Shown: positions 42,600 through 51,782, counted from the stretch's first letter. The stretch: DNA of 64,000 nt from JANMOK01 sp031415055 (GCA_031415055.1 JANOQZ010000006.1:124001-188000), one strand, 5' to 3'. The notes: generated by a model not told the origin, from the sequence alone. Made by a program: numbers and translations.

Positions 42600-42854
42600 A
42601 TCGCCCTTGAACACCACCTCGGCATGACCTGCGACCCCATCGCCGGGCTGGTGCAAGCCCCCTGCATCGAGCGCAACGGCTTGGGAGCCATCAAAGCCGT
42701 CTCCGCTGCCTCGCTGGCCCTGCGCGGCGACGGCCAACACCTCGTCAGCTTGGATGCCTGCATCGAAACCATGCGCCAAACCGGCCGCGACATGGACCAC
42801 CGCTACAAAGAAACCTCGCTCGGCGGCCTCGCGGTAAACGTGCCGAATTGTTGA
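42600..42854 (+). pseudogene. Second copy of the sdaA 3' end (displaced tail)
   Basis: All 84 codons and the stop match sdaA 40766-41020 at protein level. The DNA differs at 21 of 255 positions, all synonymous. Homology begins abruptly at about 42597. An internal ATG at 42624 leaves 76 codons, but most of the enzyme is absent. Purely silent divergence means both copies evolved as parts of functional genes, so this is a displaced native tail rather than an old decaying duplication. Confidence 0.92.
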
Positions 42855-42926
42855 CCTTGCACTTCACAAACCGCCAAACCGGGCTAGGGTGAGATTCAGA
42901 GCTCAGCCAAAACACAGGATCACCAA

Positions 42927-43775
42927 ATGACAATTGCCAATACAGCACAGGCCGATTTTTGGGCCTCCGCCGCTGGCACGCAGTGGATCCTCCGCGAGGC
43001 GACGCTCGATACGATGATGGCGGGCATTTTGAACCGCGTCTTGCACCATGCAGGCTTTCAGCAAGGCGAACACGTCCTCGACATCGGCTGTGGTACCGGG
43101 GCCAGTTGCCTTGCCGCCGCCGCGCTGGTTGGACCCAAAGGCCATGTGACCGGCGTCGATATCGCTGCCCAACTGCTGGACCGCGCCCGCAGTCGCGCCG
43201 CAGAAGCAGGCGCAAGTAACATCACCCTGCACCTCGCCGATGCCCAGACCCATGCCTTCGCAACCGCATCCGTAGATGCCATCATCTCACGCTTTGGCGT
43301 CATGTTTTTCGAAGACCCCATCGCAGCTTTCGCCAACATGGCGCTTGCGCTGAAGCCCAAAGGGCGGCTGGTGTTCGCCGCTTGGGCACCCCCCGCACAA
43401 GTGCCGTGGTTCAGCATTCCCGTGAACGTCGCCATAGCCCGCCTTGGCAAACCCACCCCGACAGACCCGAACGCCCCCGGTCCGATGGCCTTCCAAAACC
43501 CCGAAAGGGTGCTCAAATTGATGGACCAAGCAGGTTTGAAAAACCCGCGCTGCCTATCCGAGACAGTCGACCTAACGCCCCCAGGCACCCTAGCCGAGGT
43601 AACCGCCTTCGCCACCCGTGTCGGCCCCGCCTCGCGGATCATGGCAGAATTTTCCGCCACCGACGCAGATGCAGCCGCGATAGAGGCCGAAATTGGCGCA
43701 CGCTTTGCCCCCTATGAAACAGCTCGGGGCATGCGAGTACCCGCTGGCATCCACTTTTATTGCGCCGAGCCTTGA
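42927..43775 (+). CDS. Class I SAM-dependent methyltransferase
   Basis: A 282-residue methyltransferase. VLDIGCGTGASCLAAA is motif I for SAM, GHVTGVDIAAQLLDRAR motif II, and DAIISRFGVMFFEDP motif IV. It resembles UbiE/arsenite or small-molecule methyltransferases; the substrate is unknown. Its stop overlaps the start of the next gene (TGATG). Confidence 0.9.
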   Translation: MTIANTAQADFWASAAGTQWILREATLDTMMAGILNRVLHHAGFQQGEHVLDIGCGTGASCLAAAALVGPKGHVTGVDIAAQLLDRARSRAAEAGASNITLHLADAQTHAFATASVDAIISRFGVMFFEDPIAAFANMALALKPKGRLVFAAWAPPAQVPWFSIPVNVAIARLGKPTPTDPNAPGPMAFQNPERVLKLMDQAGLKNPRCLSETVDLTPPGTLAEVTAFATRVGPASRIMAEFSATDADAAAIEAEIGARFAPYETARGMRVPAGIHFYCAEP

Positions 43776-44707
43776 TGCGAAACGCGGGCGTCATGAAACC
43801 AACCCCCCTCAACGGCATTCTGATGATGTTCGGCTTTGCCGCTTTCGGCCCGGTGATCGACGTGTTTGCCAAACTCGCCGCCGCCGAAATCCCTGTCGCG
43901 CAGGTTTCGGCCGCCCGTTTCCTCGTCCAATCCGCCCTGCTGCTGCCGCTCGCCGCCCTGCTGGGCCAACTCCACCGCCCCGACAAAACCGAAACAGCAC
44001 TGCACCTGTTGCGCGGCGCCTTGGTGCTGACCGCCACCCTGCTGTTCTTTGGCGCGGTCAAATACATGCCCGTCGCCGACGCCATCGCGATTTTCTTCGT
44101 CGAACCCTTCATCCTGACCCTGCTTAGCAGCCTGATCTTGGGCGAAACCATCGGCTGGCGGCGCATCCTTGCCTGCCTGATAGGTTTCCTCGGCGCGATG
44201 CTGGTCATCAAACCCAGCTTCACCGATTTCGGCTGGATCGCCGCCATGCCAATAGGCACCGCCTTCTGCTTTGCCTTCTACGTCATCCTGACCCGCCAAA
44301 TGGCCAATCGCGGCCATCCGGTAACGCTGCAAGCCTATTCCGGCCTCGCCGCCCTCATCTATATCCTACCGATCCTGTGGCTGATGAACGGCAGCGGCCA
44401 CGCAGTGCTTGACCCAATCACCCCAGACCCACGCTTCACCCTATACCTTCTGGGCACCGGCCTTGCCGCCACCATCGCGCACGTGTTCATATCCTACGCC
44501 TTCACCTGGGCCCCCGCCGCCGTGCTAGCTCCACTAGGCTATTTTGAGATCGTTACCGCCACCATCCTTGGCTGGCTGGTGTTCCACGACTTCCCCGACA
44601 CCCTCACATTTCTGGGCGTCGCCATCATCATCGCTTCCGGTCTGTTCGTGCTCTGGCGCGAAAACCTTAGCGCAGCGCCCGTATCACTTCCGGCAATGCC
44701 GCAATAG
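43775..44707 (+). CDS. EamA/DMT-family transporter
   Basis: A 310-residue inner-membrane protein with ten predicted helices in two EamA repeats (the first about residues 14-145, the second 155-300). FGAVKYMPVADAIAIFFVEP and GYFEIVTATILGWLVFHD are typical EamA segments. It starts at TGATG with the methyltransferase; ATG 43793 is an alternative. It is probably a metabolite exporter and may work with the methyltransferase. It overlaps the convergent TPK gene by 41 bp. Confidence 0.9.
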   Translation: MRNAGVMKPTPLNGILMMFGFAAFGPVIDVFAKLAAAEIPVAQVSAARFLVQSALLLPLAALLGQLHRPDKTETALHLLRGALVLTATLLFFGAVKYMPVADAIAIFFVEPFILTLLSSLILGETIGWRRILACLIGFLGAMLVIKPSFTDFGWIAAMPIGTAFCFAFYVILTRQMANRGHPVTLQAYSGLAALIYILPILWLMNGSGHAVLDPITPDPRFTLYLLGTGLAATIAHVFISYAFTWAPAAVLAPLGYFEIVTATILGWLVFHDFPDTLTFLGVAIIIASGLFVLWRENLSAAPVSLPAMPQ

Positions 44708-45329
44708 GCAACGTCACCAAAACCCCGCGCCGATCAAACGCCAACCGCAAAGGCGAATCTGCCAATTCATTGGAAACGCCAATTTTTCCACCCGGCGACA
44801 TCCGTAATCCCGCCACATTCCACCGCAGTCCCTGCGACACCAGTCCCGACACTTCTACCAACGGAAACAGCGAAACCCGCGTGCCAACAGACAACTCCAG
44901 CGCCAATACTTCAGGGCACAGAAACGTCGCATCCTGCTCCCCAATCAAGATAATTCGCTTGTTTTCATAGACCAGCAGCGCATTCAGTGCCGCCAGCGCG
45001 TGATCAGTGGCGCCGCCCAGAAACCCCACAGCCAAAAACATCGGCGCATCAACCGAATACAGACATTTCTCAAAATCTGTCGTTTCCTGCTCGTCAATGC
45101 GGTGAATTTTGACGCCCGAATTCAGCCAATTTTCAGTAATATCTATTGAATCCAAGTCACCAATGATCGCTGTGATCGGATGACCCAGTTTGGCAAGGGC
45201 ATCGGCCCCGCCATCCGCCGCTATCGCGATCGGCGCAAGGTCGAGAGCGCGTTGAAGAAGAGAAGGCGAAACCGGCCCTGCACCAACCAGTGTAACGATC
45301 GACGAGAATGTGTAGATTAGTTTGTCCAT
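44667..45329 (-). CDS. Thiamine pyrophosphokinase
   Basis: A 220-residue enzyme that makes thiamine diphosphate from thiamine and ATP. Motifs are AIAADGGADALAKLG, AIIGDLDSID and QETTDFEKCLY, the conserved acidic residues of the catalytic domain, plus the GGATDHALAALN loop. The C-terminal beta domain binds thiamine. It is the only thiamine gene in the window. Confidence 0.92.
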   Translation of the reverse strand: MDKLIYTFSSIVTLVGAGPVSPSLLQRALDLAPIAIAADGGADALAKLGHPITAIIGDLDSIDITENWLNSGVKIHRIDEQETTDFEKCLYSVDAPMFLAVGFLGGATDHALAALNALLVYENKRIILIGEQDATFLCPEVLALELSVGTRVSLFPLVEVSGLVSQGLRWNVAGLRMSPGGKIGVSNELADSPLRLAFDRRGVLVTLPIAALPEVIRALR

Positions 45330-45437
45330 TGCTCTCTGATTGCGCCTCGTGCGTCACAGGTCAAGGCGGCAAAAGCGGGCTAGGGTGTAAAGTGCGTAAC
45401 AATAACCGGGATCAATTTCCCCGGTGAAGGAGCTGAA

Positions 45438-47402
45438 ATGGCTGAAGCGGTGAAAAAACTGACGGTTTCTTACGGTGCATTTTCCTGCACATTGGAGGGG
45501 TTCGATGACCCGTTTCCGGTGATGAAAATGGTTGTCGATTATTTCCAAAGTCTGGCCGAACGTGACCCGTCTTTTGGCGCGCATCCCGAACGCCCTGATG
45601 CCGATTACCTGCGCAACCTGGCTCAGCGCGGCACCAACCACAATGTCGAAATTGAAACCCAAGACAATGGCGTTATTCTGCGGCAGACCTATGAAACCAT
45701 GGCCGAAACCGCCGATGTTGTCGCGCCCTTGCGTGGTGCCACGCTTTCGCTCGTCCCGCGCAGCGACCGCGACGATACAGCAGCGGTGATGGCGGCGGAT
45801 TACGCTGATGAAATGTTCAGCACGATTGACCGACAAGAATTTCCCGCCGCCATGACAGCGGCATTCCGCGACGATCCCTACAGAAACGGCGCTCCGGCTC
45901 AAGAAGTTGCAAGCGTTTATGACCGCGAAGAACGCGCTTTGGAGCGCCTGCTCAGTGCCGCCCGACTGCGTTCAGGCGCGGACGAAACGCTGGCTTCGTC
46001 CAATCCGATGACGCAGTTGAAAGAATCGCTGAAAGAAGATTCGCCGGCTCAATTGTTTGAAGATGCCCCGCTCTCGCAAGCGACTCCCGACAGCGACCTG
46101 ATCGCCGACCTTATTGCGCCGGTCGCGGAACCGACGGTCTATGACGCCGTGTCCGAACCCAAAATCGAAATGATCGGCTTTGGCACCGTGCCGCAGGTCG
46201 AATTTGAAGACGCCGTCGAAGCTGAAGTCGAAGAAACCGACCAAGGGGAACAAACCGAAATTTCCGCCCCCAACGAACCAATGTCGGACGAACAATTGGT
46301 CAGCCAAGCCAGTATCGATGTCGGCGCAGCGGATGCGAAGTTTGATCTGCCCGAAGACGTAACCCCCGATGAAGCGGATCCAGTCGAAGCCGAAATTTCC
46401 GCCCCCAACGAACCAATTGCGGACGAACAATTGGTCAGCCAAGCCAGTGCCGATGTCGTCGAAGTGGACGCTTTCGATGATCTGCCAGAAGACGTGGCCC
46501 ACGATGAAGCGGAACGAGCCGAATTCGAAATCGAAATTGCCGCGCTAGCCAGCGTTGAGCTGGCAGAACCGGCAGAACCGGCAGAACTGACAGATTCCAT
46601 GTTGGAACACGGCACCCCAGTTGAACTATCGCCGAACGACGATGATGCGATGGCTCTGCCTTTCGCCGAAGATTCCGCGCCAACGCCGCCGCGCTCGTTC
46701 CGCGAAGACTTTGAGCAAGCCGAAGGTCAGCAAGCCGCCGTTAAAGCCGAACCGCACGACATCGAAAGTGCTGCCCAAGTCCAGGACCCCGCCGAATTTG
46801 ACTGGAATGGCGAAGCCACGCCGGTTGAACCGGTCGTCACCGCAGCACCCATGCCGCTGTTGGTGCTTGGCCCGGCACTAATGGTCGTTGGCGGCAGCGA
46901 TGCCGTGCTCGACGACGTAGATCCGCTCGAGGCGACAGTAGAGACAGCCAGCGAAGGCACGTCACGCCGCCAGATCGTGCGCACCCGACCAGCCGCCAGC
47001 GATTTTGATTATGACGCCGCCCAGCGCAATGATCCGCAATCGCTCGCCAGCGACGCGCCGGAAAAATCGCAAGACGATGAAAGCGACGACGAGGCCGCCG
47101 AAATCACCGACGGCATTACGCTGGACAATTTCGCCCGCAAAGTCGGCGCCGCCTCGCTGCCCGAACTGCTGGAAGCCTCTGCCGCCTATGTCACTATCGT
47201 CTCCGGTCAACCGCGGTTTAGCCGCGCCTCGATCTTGAACATGGTCGACGAACTCAGCGACGAGCGCTCCTATACCCAGGAAGCCCGGATCAAATCATTC
47301 GGCAAACTGCTGCGCAACGGTTCGATCCTGCGGGTCGAAGACGGCAAATTCGCCATCTCGCATTCGGCCAAATTTAACTACGAAGTCAAAATCTCGGCGT
47401 AA
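45438..47402 (+). CDS. Large acidic repeat-containing protein, unknown
   Basis: A 654-residue protein. The N-terminal 80 residues (YGAFSCTLEGFDDPFPVMK) and a C-terminal helical domain of about 110 residues (ITLDNFARKVGAASLPELLEA) appear folded and match a conserved Rhodobacterales family by eye. The 380-residue middle is very acidic, low-complexity and probably disordered, with two 45-residue tandem repeats (EISAPNEPxxDEQLVSQAS). There is no signal or membrane segment. A scaffold role is possible but unproven. Confidence 0.75.
   Translation: MAEAVKKLTVSYGAFSCTLEGFDDPFPVMKMVVDYFQSLAERDPSFGAHPERPDADYLRNLAQRGTNHNVEIETQDNGVILRQTYETMAETADVVAPLRGATLSLVPRSDRDDTAAVMAADYADEMFSTIDRQEFPAAMTAAFRDDPYRNGAPAQEVASVYDREERALERLLSAARLRSGADETLASSNPMTQLKESLKEDSPAQLFEDAPLSQATPDSDLIADLIAPVAEPTVYDAVSEPKIEMIGFGTVPQVEFEDAVEAEVEETDQGEQTEISAPNEPMSDEQLVSQASIDVGAADAKFDLPEDVTPDEADPVEAEISAPNEPIADEQLVSQASADVVEVDAFDDLPEDVAHDEAERAEFEIEIAALASVELAEPAEPAELTDSMLEHGTPVELSPNDDDAMALPFAEDSAPTPPRSFREDFEQAEGQQAAVKAEPHDIESAAQVQDPAEFDWNGEATPVEPVVTAAPMPLLVLGPALMVVGGSDAVLDDVDPLEATVETASEGTSRRQIVRTRPAASDFDYDAAQRNDPQSLASDAPEKSQDDESDDEAAEITDGITLDNFARKVGAASLPELLEASAAYVTIVSGQPRFSRASILNMVDELSDERSYTQEARIKSFGKLLRNGSILRVEDGKFAISHSAKFNYEVKISA
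46257..46526 (+). repeat. Two 135-bp in-frame tandem repeats
   Basis: Units 46257-46391 and 46392-46526 encode 45 residues each, sharing EISAPNEP, DEQLVSQAS and DLPEDV. The 5' parts of the two units are nearly identical, so the duplication is fairly recent and can vary in number without a frameshift. Confidence 0.8.
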
Positions 47403-47413
47403 CCCCTTACCCC

Positions 47414-48046
47414 TCAAAACACCCGCCGCGCCTGCAACACCCGCCCCAGCGCCGTCAGCCCCAACGCTACACTGAATATCCACGCCAAAACCGCGTACCA
47501 ATCCGGCAACAGGCACGCGAGCACATAAACCACAATCGTCTCGCTCGCTTCAACCAAACCGGTTGTGTAATGTAACGACTTCTCGCCCCTGACGGTCGAT
47601 GTCATCGCCCGTTTTTCCGCCATGATCGCATAAGACAAAAAGCTGGCGGCGTTGAGGTAAAAGATGAACAGCAAAACCACCGTCGGAATGGCGTTATTGG
47701 CAGGGTCGGCAAAGGCAAATCCCACCGGAATCGCCCCATAGAACACCATATCCATGACAATATCGAGGATGCCGCCAAAGTCGGTCTTACCCCTAATCTT
47801 GGCGACACCGCCATCCAACCCATCGCACAACCGGCTAAGCAAAATGACGACCGCGGCGACCAAGAACGCCTGCGTCGCAATCAACACCCCCGCCAGCAGC
47901 CCAAGCGCCGCGCCCGCCAAAGTCACCGCGTTCGCACTTACCCCGCTATCGGCCAACTTCCGACTGATCCGGTCCAAAACCGGATCGATGCCCTTGCGAA
48001 TGATTCCGTCAAGCATCTCGCGCCCTCGCGGCTTGATTTCACCCAT
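47414..48046 (-). CDS. CDP-alcohol phosphatidyltransferase family protein
   Basis: A 210-residue membrane enzyme with the signature DGLDGGVAKIRGKTDFGGILDIVMD (given by its key residues D-x2-DG-x2-A-x9-G-x3-D-x3-D). About five helices follow. Members join CDP-diacylglycerol and an alcohol to make phospholipids. The alcohol substrate cannot be told here. Confidence 0.9.
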   Translation of the reverse strand: MGEIKPRGREMLDGIIRKGIDPVLDRISRKLADSGVSANAVTLAGAALGLLAGVLIATQAFLVAAVVILLSRLCDGLDGGVAKIRGKTDFGGILDIVMDMVFYGAIPVGFAFADPANNAIPTVVLLFIFYLNAASFLSYAIMAEKRAMTSTVRGEKSLHYTTGLVEASETIVVYVLACLLPDWYAVLAWIFSVALGLTALGRVLQARRVF

Positions 48047-48051
48047 TATTC

Positions 48052-48273
48052 CTACACATCGTCGCTGCTATCAGCCTTGCCAATCCCCTTGAACAGCGCC
48101 TTCAACGGCAACACCCAAAGCACGCCCAACACCAGATAGACCGCCAATTCCAACACAACAGGCAACCGCCCAATCCAACCCAGCATGCTGACCACCAGCA
48201 CAATGTAAACCGGCAGCCCGACGACCAGCACCAGCAACGCCAACCCGCGCCTGCGTTTATACGACATCGCCAT
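48052..48273 (-). CDS. DUF2842 membrane protein
   Basis: A 73-residue protein with two transmembrane helices (residues 11-32 and 40-60). MSYKRRRGLALLVLVVGLP is the DUF2842 opening. Its ATG overlaps the purA stop (TGATG), so it is coupled to purA. ATG 48267 is an alternative start. Function is unknown. Confidence 0.85.
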   Translation of the reverse strand: MAMSYKRRRGLALLVLVVGLPVYIVLVVSMLGWIGRLPVVLELAVYLVLGVLWVLPLKALFKGIGKADSSDDV

Positions 48274-49565
48274 CAATCGGCAAACGGGTCGGTGACCAAA
48301 ATCGTATCGTCCCGCTCGGGCGAGGTCGACAGCATCGCCACCGGGCAACCAATCAACTCCTCAACCCGCCTAACATACTTGATCGCCTCAGCCGGCAATT
48401 CCGCCCAAGACCGTGCCCCCGCCGTGGTTTCTTTCCACCCCGGCATTGTCTCGTAAACCGGCGTCACCCGCGCCTGCAAAGCCGCCGCTGTCGGCAGATA
48501 ATCAATCAATACACCGTCCAGCATATAGCCGGTGCAGATCTTCAATTCCTCAAACCCGTCCAGAACATCCAGCTTGGTCAGCGCAATCCCCGCGACGCCC
48601 GACGTCGTGCAGGTCTGCCGCACCAAAACCGCGTCAAACCAGCCACAACGCCGTTTGCGCCCGGTAACCGTGCCAAATTCGCGCCCGCGTTCGCCCAACC
48701 GGTCCCCGTCAGCATCAAACAATTCCGCCGGAAACGGCCCTTCGCCAACCCGCGTCGTATAGGCCTTCACTATTCCCAGCACGAACCCAATCGCCCCCGG
48801 ACCCATGCCCGACCCGGCAGCAGCCATACCCGCCACGGTGTTGGACGAGGTTACAAACGGATACGTCCCAAAATCCACATCCAACAGCGCCCCCTGCGCC
48901 CCTTCAAACAATATCCGCGCCCCCGCTTTGCGCTTTTCCGCCAGCACCCGCCAAACCGGTTGTGCATAGGGCAGTATCTGCGGCGCAATTGCCAACAACG
49001 CGGCCTTCAACCCCGCCCGATCAATCTCGACCAACCCCAAGCCCCGTCGCAGCGCATCATGGTGCGTCAAAAGCCGGTCCAAGCGGGCGTCCAGCGTCGC
49101 CTCATCGGCCAAATCAGCCACCCGAATAACCCGCCGCCCAACCTTATCCTCATAAGCTGGCCCAATCCCGCGCCCGGTGGTGCCAATTTTCGCCACCGAA
49201 TTGCTCTGCTCGCGCGCCCGGTCCAACTCGCCATGCACCGGCAAGATCAGCGGAGTATTCTCGGCAATCATCAGATTGTCCGGCGAAATCGCCACGCCCT
49301 GCCCGCGCAGCTTTTCAACTTCCGCCACAAAAGCCCAAGGGTCCAAGACCACGCCATTGCCAATCACGCTCAGCTTGCCCGGCCGCACGATGCCCGATGG
49401 CAGCAGCGACAGCTTATAAACCGTCCCGTCAATCACCAGCGTATGCCCGGCATTGTGCCCACCTTGGAAACGCACAATCACATCGGCCCGCTCGCTTAGC
49501 CAATCGACGATCTTGCCCTTGCCCTCGTCGCCCCATTGGGCACCCACAACTGCGACATTGGCCAT
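48273..49565 (-). CDS. purA: Adenylosuccinate synthetase
   Basis: Makes adenylosuccinate from IMP, Asp and GTP. It has the standard 430 residues. MANVAVVGAQWGDEGKGKIVDWL is the GTP/IMP site (key GDEGKGK), FQGGHNAGHT the catalytic His loop and GTTGRGIGPAYEDK a further signature; LTKLDVLDGF binds guanine. ATG 49565 was chosen because it gives this start; the open frame upstream is not conserved. Confidence 0.97.
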   Translation of the reverse strand: MANVAVVGAQWGDEGKGKIVDWLSERADVIVRFQGGHNAGHTLVIDGTVYKLSLLPSGIVRPGKLSVIGNGVVLDPWAFVAEVEKLRGQGVAISPDNLMIAENTPLILPVHGELDRAREQSNSVAKIGTTGRGIGPAYEDKVGRRVIRVADLADEATLDARLDRLLTHHDALRRGLGLVEIDRAGLKAALLAIAPQILPYAQPVWRVLAEKRKAGARILFEGAQGALLDVDFGTYPFVTSSNTVAGMAAAGSGMGPGAIGFVLGIVKAYTTRVGEGPFPAELFDADGDRLGERGREFGTVTGRKRRCGWFDAVLVRQTCTTSGVAGIALTKLDVLDGFEELKICTGYMLDGVLIDYLPTAAALQARVTPVYETMPGWKETTAGARSWAELPAEAIKYVRRVEELIGCPVAMLSTSPERDDTILVTDPFAD

Positions 49566-49586
49566 GCTATCCCCTTCAGTCACACA

Positions 49587-49619
49587 AACGGCCCCCGCGA
49601 GAATCCCGCAAGGGCCGTT
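49587..49619. promoter_or_regulatory. Hairpin in the purA leader
   Basis: AACGGCCC (49587-49594) pairs with GGGCCGTT (49612-49619), with a weaker CGCG/CGC inner pairing. It lies 22 bp upstream of purA and is followed on the minus strand by TTGTGT. It may attenuate purA, but no leader peptide or purine motif was seen. Confidence 0.45.
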
Positions 49620-49718
49620 ACCATCTCTTATACTAGGCCGTTGACGGGCAAAACCGAAAATGACTCCTGCGCAGAAAATGTGTATCATCGGCATCAAGGT
49701 CACAACGCGGGGGCGGTT

Positions 49719-50354
49719 ATGGCACGAATCGATTGGCTGATCGAAGGCGACTCGTTTGGCAACTGCAACTGCGACTACGGCTGCCCGTGCCAGTTTGAAA
49801 GCCTGCCAACCCACGGCGGCTGCAAGGGATTCGAGGCATTCCACATCGACAAGGGCCACTTTGGCGATACTCGGCTCGATGGGCTGACCGCCGCGCTGTT
49901 CTATGCATGGCCCGGTCCTATTTTTGAGGGCAAAGGCGAAATTCAAGCCGTCATCAGCGACAGCGCCACCCCGGCGCAGCACGAGGCGTTGACGAAGATT
50001 CTTTACGGTGGCGAAACCGTCGAGGGTGCCAATCATTGGTGGGTCTATGCCGCGATGAGCGAGGTGCACCATCCAACATTGACGGTGCCTATCACATTTG
50101 AAATCGACGTCGCCGCCCGCAAGGCGCACGTCTCCATACCGGGCTTGCTGACGTCAACCGGCCGCCCGATCATCAGCCCGGCCACCGGCGACGAACATCG
50201 GGTGCGCATCGACATTCCCGGCGGCATCGAATTCGACATCGCCGAAATCGGCAGCGCTTCATCCACCATTAAGGGCGCAATTCCCATGCAACTGTCCAAC
50301 AGCTACGGCCAATTCAACCGCCTGCGGCAATCGGGCAAAGGCGCGTTGCATTAA
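49719..50354 (+). CDS. DUF1326-family protein, first copy
   Basis: A 211-residue cytoplasmic protein. CNCDYGCPCQFES at about residue 16 is the DUF1326 cysteine signature, likely a metal or redox site. The rest forms beta-rich strands including VHHPTLTVPITFEID. It is followed 29 bp later by a paralogue and then by a DUF2182 membrane protein, a trio I recognise as recurrent in proteobacteria. Function is unproven; a metal-handling complex is plausible. Confidence 0.85.
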   Translation: MARIDWLIEGDSFGNCNCDYGCPCQFESLPTHGGCKGFEAFHIDKGHFGDTRLDGLTAALFYAWPGPIFEGKGEIQAVISDSATPAQHEALTKILYGGETVEGANHWWVYAAMSEVHHPTLTVPITFEIDVAARKAHVSIPGLLTSTGRPIISPATGDEHRVRIDIPGGIEFDIAEIGSASSTIKGAIPMQLSNSYGQFNRLRQSGKGALH

Positions 50355-50383
50355 GGTCATTTCCACTGGGAAAGGAAATCGTC

Positions 50384-51019
50384 ATGGCAATGACGCAATG
50401 GATGCTCCGCGGGCCAGAAATTGTGACCTGCAACTGCGACTATGGCTGCCCCTGTCAGTTCAATGCCCCACCCAAGGACAACCACTGCACCGCCATCGGC
50501 GCTATGCACATCACCGAGGGCTACTACGGCAATATATCCCTCACCGATCTGCGTTGGGCGACGCTCGCTGCCTGGCCCGGCCCTATTCACTTGGGCAACG
50601 GCGCGATCCAGCGCATCGTCGACATCCGCGCCGACGAAGGCCAACGCCTAGCCTTGCTCAACATCATGACCGGCAAAGACAGCGAACCGGGGACAACGTT
50701 TTTCGACGTTTTCGCCTCGATGATCGAAACCGTGCATCCGCCCTTGTTCCTGCCAATCGAGTTTGAGGCCGACATGGAGTCGTGCGAGGGCCATTTTCGC
50801 GTACCGGGCGTAGTTGAGGCCCGAACCTGTGTCATCAAGAACCCGATCACGGGCAGCCCGCATCATGCGAAAATCACACTGCGCCATGGCTTTGAATTCA
50901 CCGAAGCCGAATGCGCCAGCGGCGACAGTTCCACCAGCGGACTGATCGAGCTGAATGCTCAAGACCGCCACGCCCATCTGGCGATGCTGCATATAACCGG
51001 CACAGGTATCGTTCGTTGA
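50384..51019 (+). CDS. DUF1326-family protein, second copy
   Basis: A 211-residue paralogue of the upstream gene with the same CNCDYGCPCQFNA motif (about residue 17) and matching VHPPLFLPIEFEAD strand; elsewhere the two have diverged, so the duplication is old. The stop overlaps the TTG start of the DUF2182 gene (TTGA). The two may form a heterodimer. Confidence 0.85.
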   Translation: MAMTQWMLRGPEIVTCNCDYGCPCQFNAPPKDNHCTAIGAMHITEGYYGNISLTDLRWATLAAWPGPIHLGNGAIQRIVDIRADEGQRLALLNIMTGKDSEPGTTFFDVFASMIETVHPPLFLPIEFEADMESCEGHFRVPGVVEARTCVIKNPITGSPHHAKITLRHGFEFTEAECASGDSSTSGLIELNAQDRHAHLAMLHITGTGIVR

Positions 51020-51771
51020 GCGGCATCAACGTTTTCAAACGCGCCACCCGCAACGACCGTCTGGTTGTATTTGTCGCCGTGGCAGCCGCCGCATCCTTGG
51101 GCCTGTGGGTGACATTGCGCAGCGGCGATGCTCTCATGAACGGCCCGTCGAACAGCGTCAGCCAAGCCACGCTGCTTTTCGTCATGTGGTGGAGCATGAT
51201 GCTGGCCATGATGCTGCCCTCCGCCGCACCCGCCATCCTCACTTTCGCCGCGATGAACCGCAAATTGGCGGCACAGGCGAAACAAAAGCCAACGCTGCTG
51301 GTCTTTGTTGCCGGCTACGCCGCGATCTGGACTGTGTTCAGCCTCGCCGCCACCACCCTGCAAATCATCACCCGCGATGTCGTCCCGCTCACCGGCATGA
51401 TGGCCGTGGTCAGCGGATTTGTCGGTGGCCTGCTCATGCTTGCGGCTGGCATCTATCAGTTCACCCCGCTCAAAAATGAGTGCCTCAGGCAATGCCAATC
51501 ACCGCTGATCTATTTTGCCCGCAACTGGCGAAATGGCATGTCCGGCGCCTTCCGCATGGGCCTTGATCACGGCATCTATTGTCTTGGCTGTTGCTGGGTG
51601 CTGATGGGCCTGTTGTTTTACGGCGGTGTCATGCAGCCGACATGGATCATCGCTTTGGCACTTTATGTTGCAGCCGAAAAACTCATTCCCGCGAAACACC
51701 GATTTGGGCAATTCGCGGGAGCAATCTTGATAGCGTTTGGGGCTTGGACGCTGTTTCGGGCCCTTGCATGA
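51016..51771 (+). CDS. DUF2182 membrane protein
   Basis: A 251-residue inner-membrane protein read from TTG 51016, which overlaps the upstream stop; there is no ATG near that start. About six helices are seen. MWWSMMLAMMLPSAAPAIL is Met-rich and GIYCLGCCWVLMGLLF carries three Cys, and together with LKNECLRQC these suggest metal contacts. DUF2182 is annotated as predicted metal-binding. With the two DUF1326 proteins it may form a membrane metal-handling system. Confidence 0.83.
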   Translation: MSGINVFKRATRNDRLVVFVAVAAAASLGLWVTLRSGDALMNGPSNSVSQATLLFVMWWSMMLAMMLPSAAPAILTFAAMNRKLAAQAKQKPTLLVFVAGYAAIWTVFSLAATTLQIITRDVVPLTGMMAVVSGFVGGLLMLAAGIYQFTPLKNECLRQCQSPLIYFARNWRNGMSGAFRMGLDHGIYCLGCCWVLMGLLFYGGVMQPTWIIALALYVAAEKLIPAKHRFGQFAGAILIAFGAWTLFRALA

Positions 51772-51782
51772 GAAGCCAAGCC

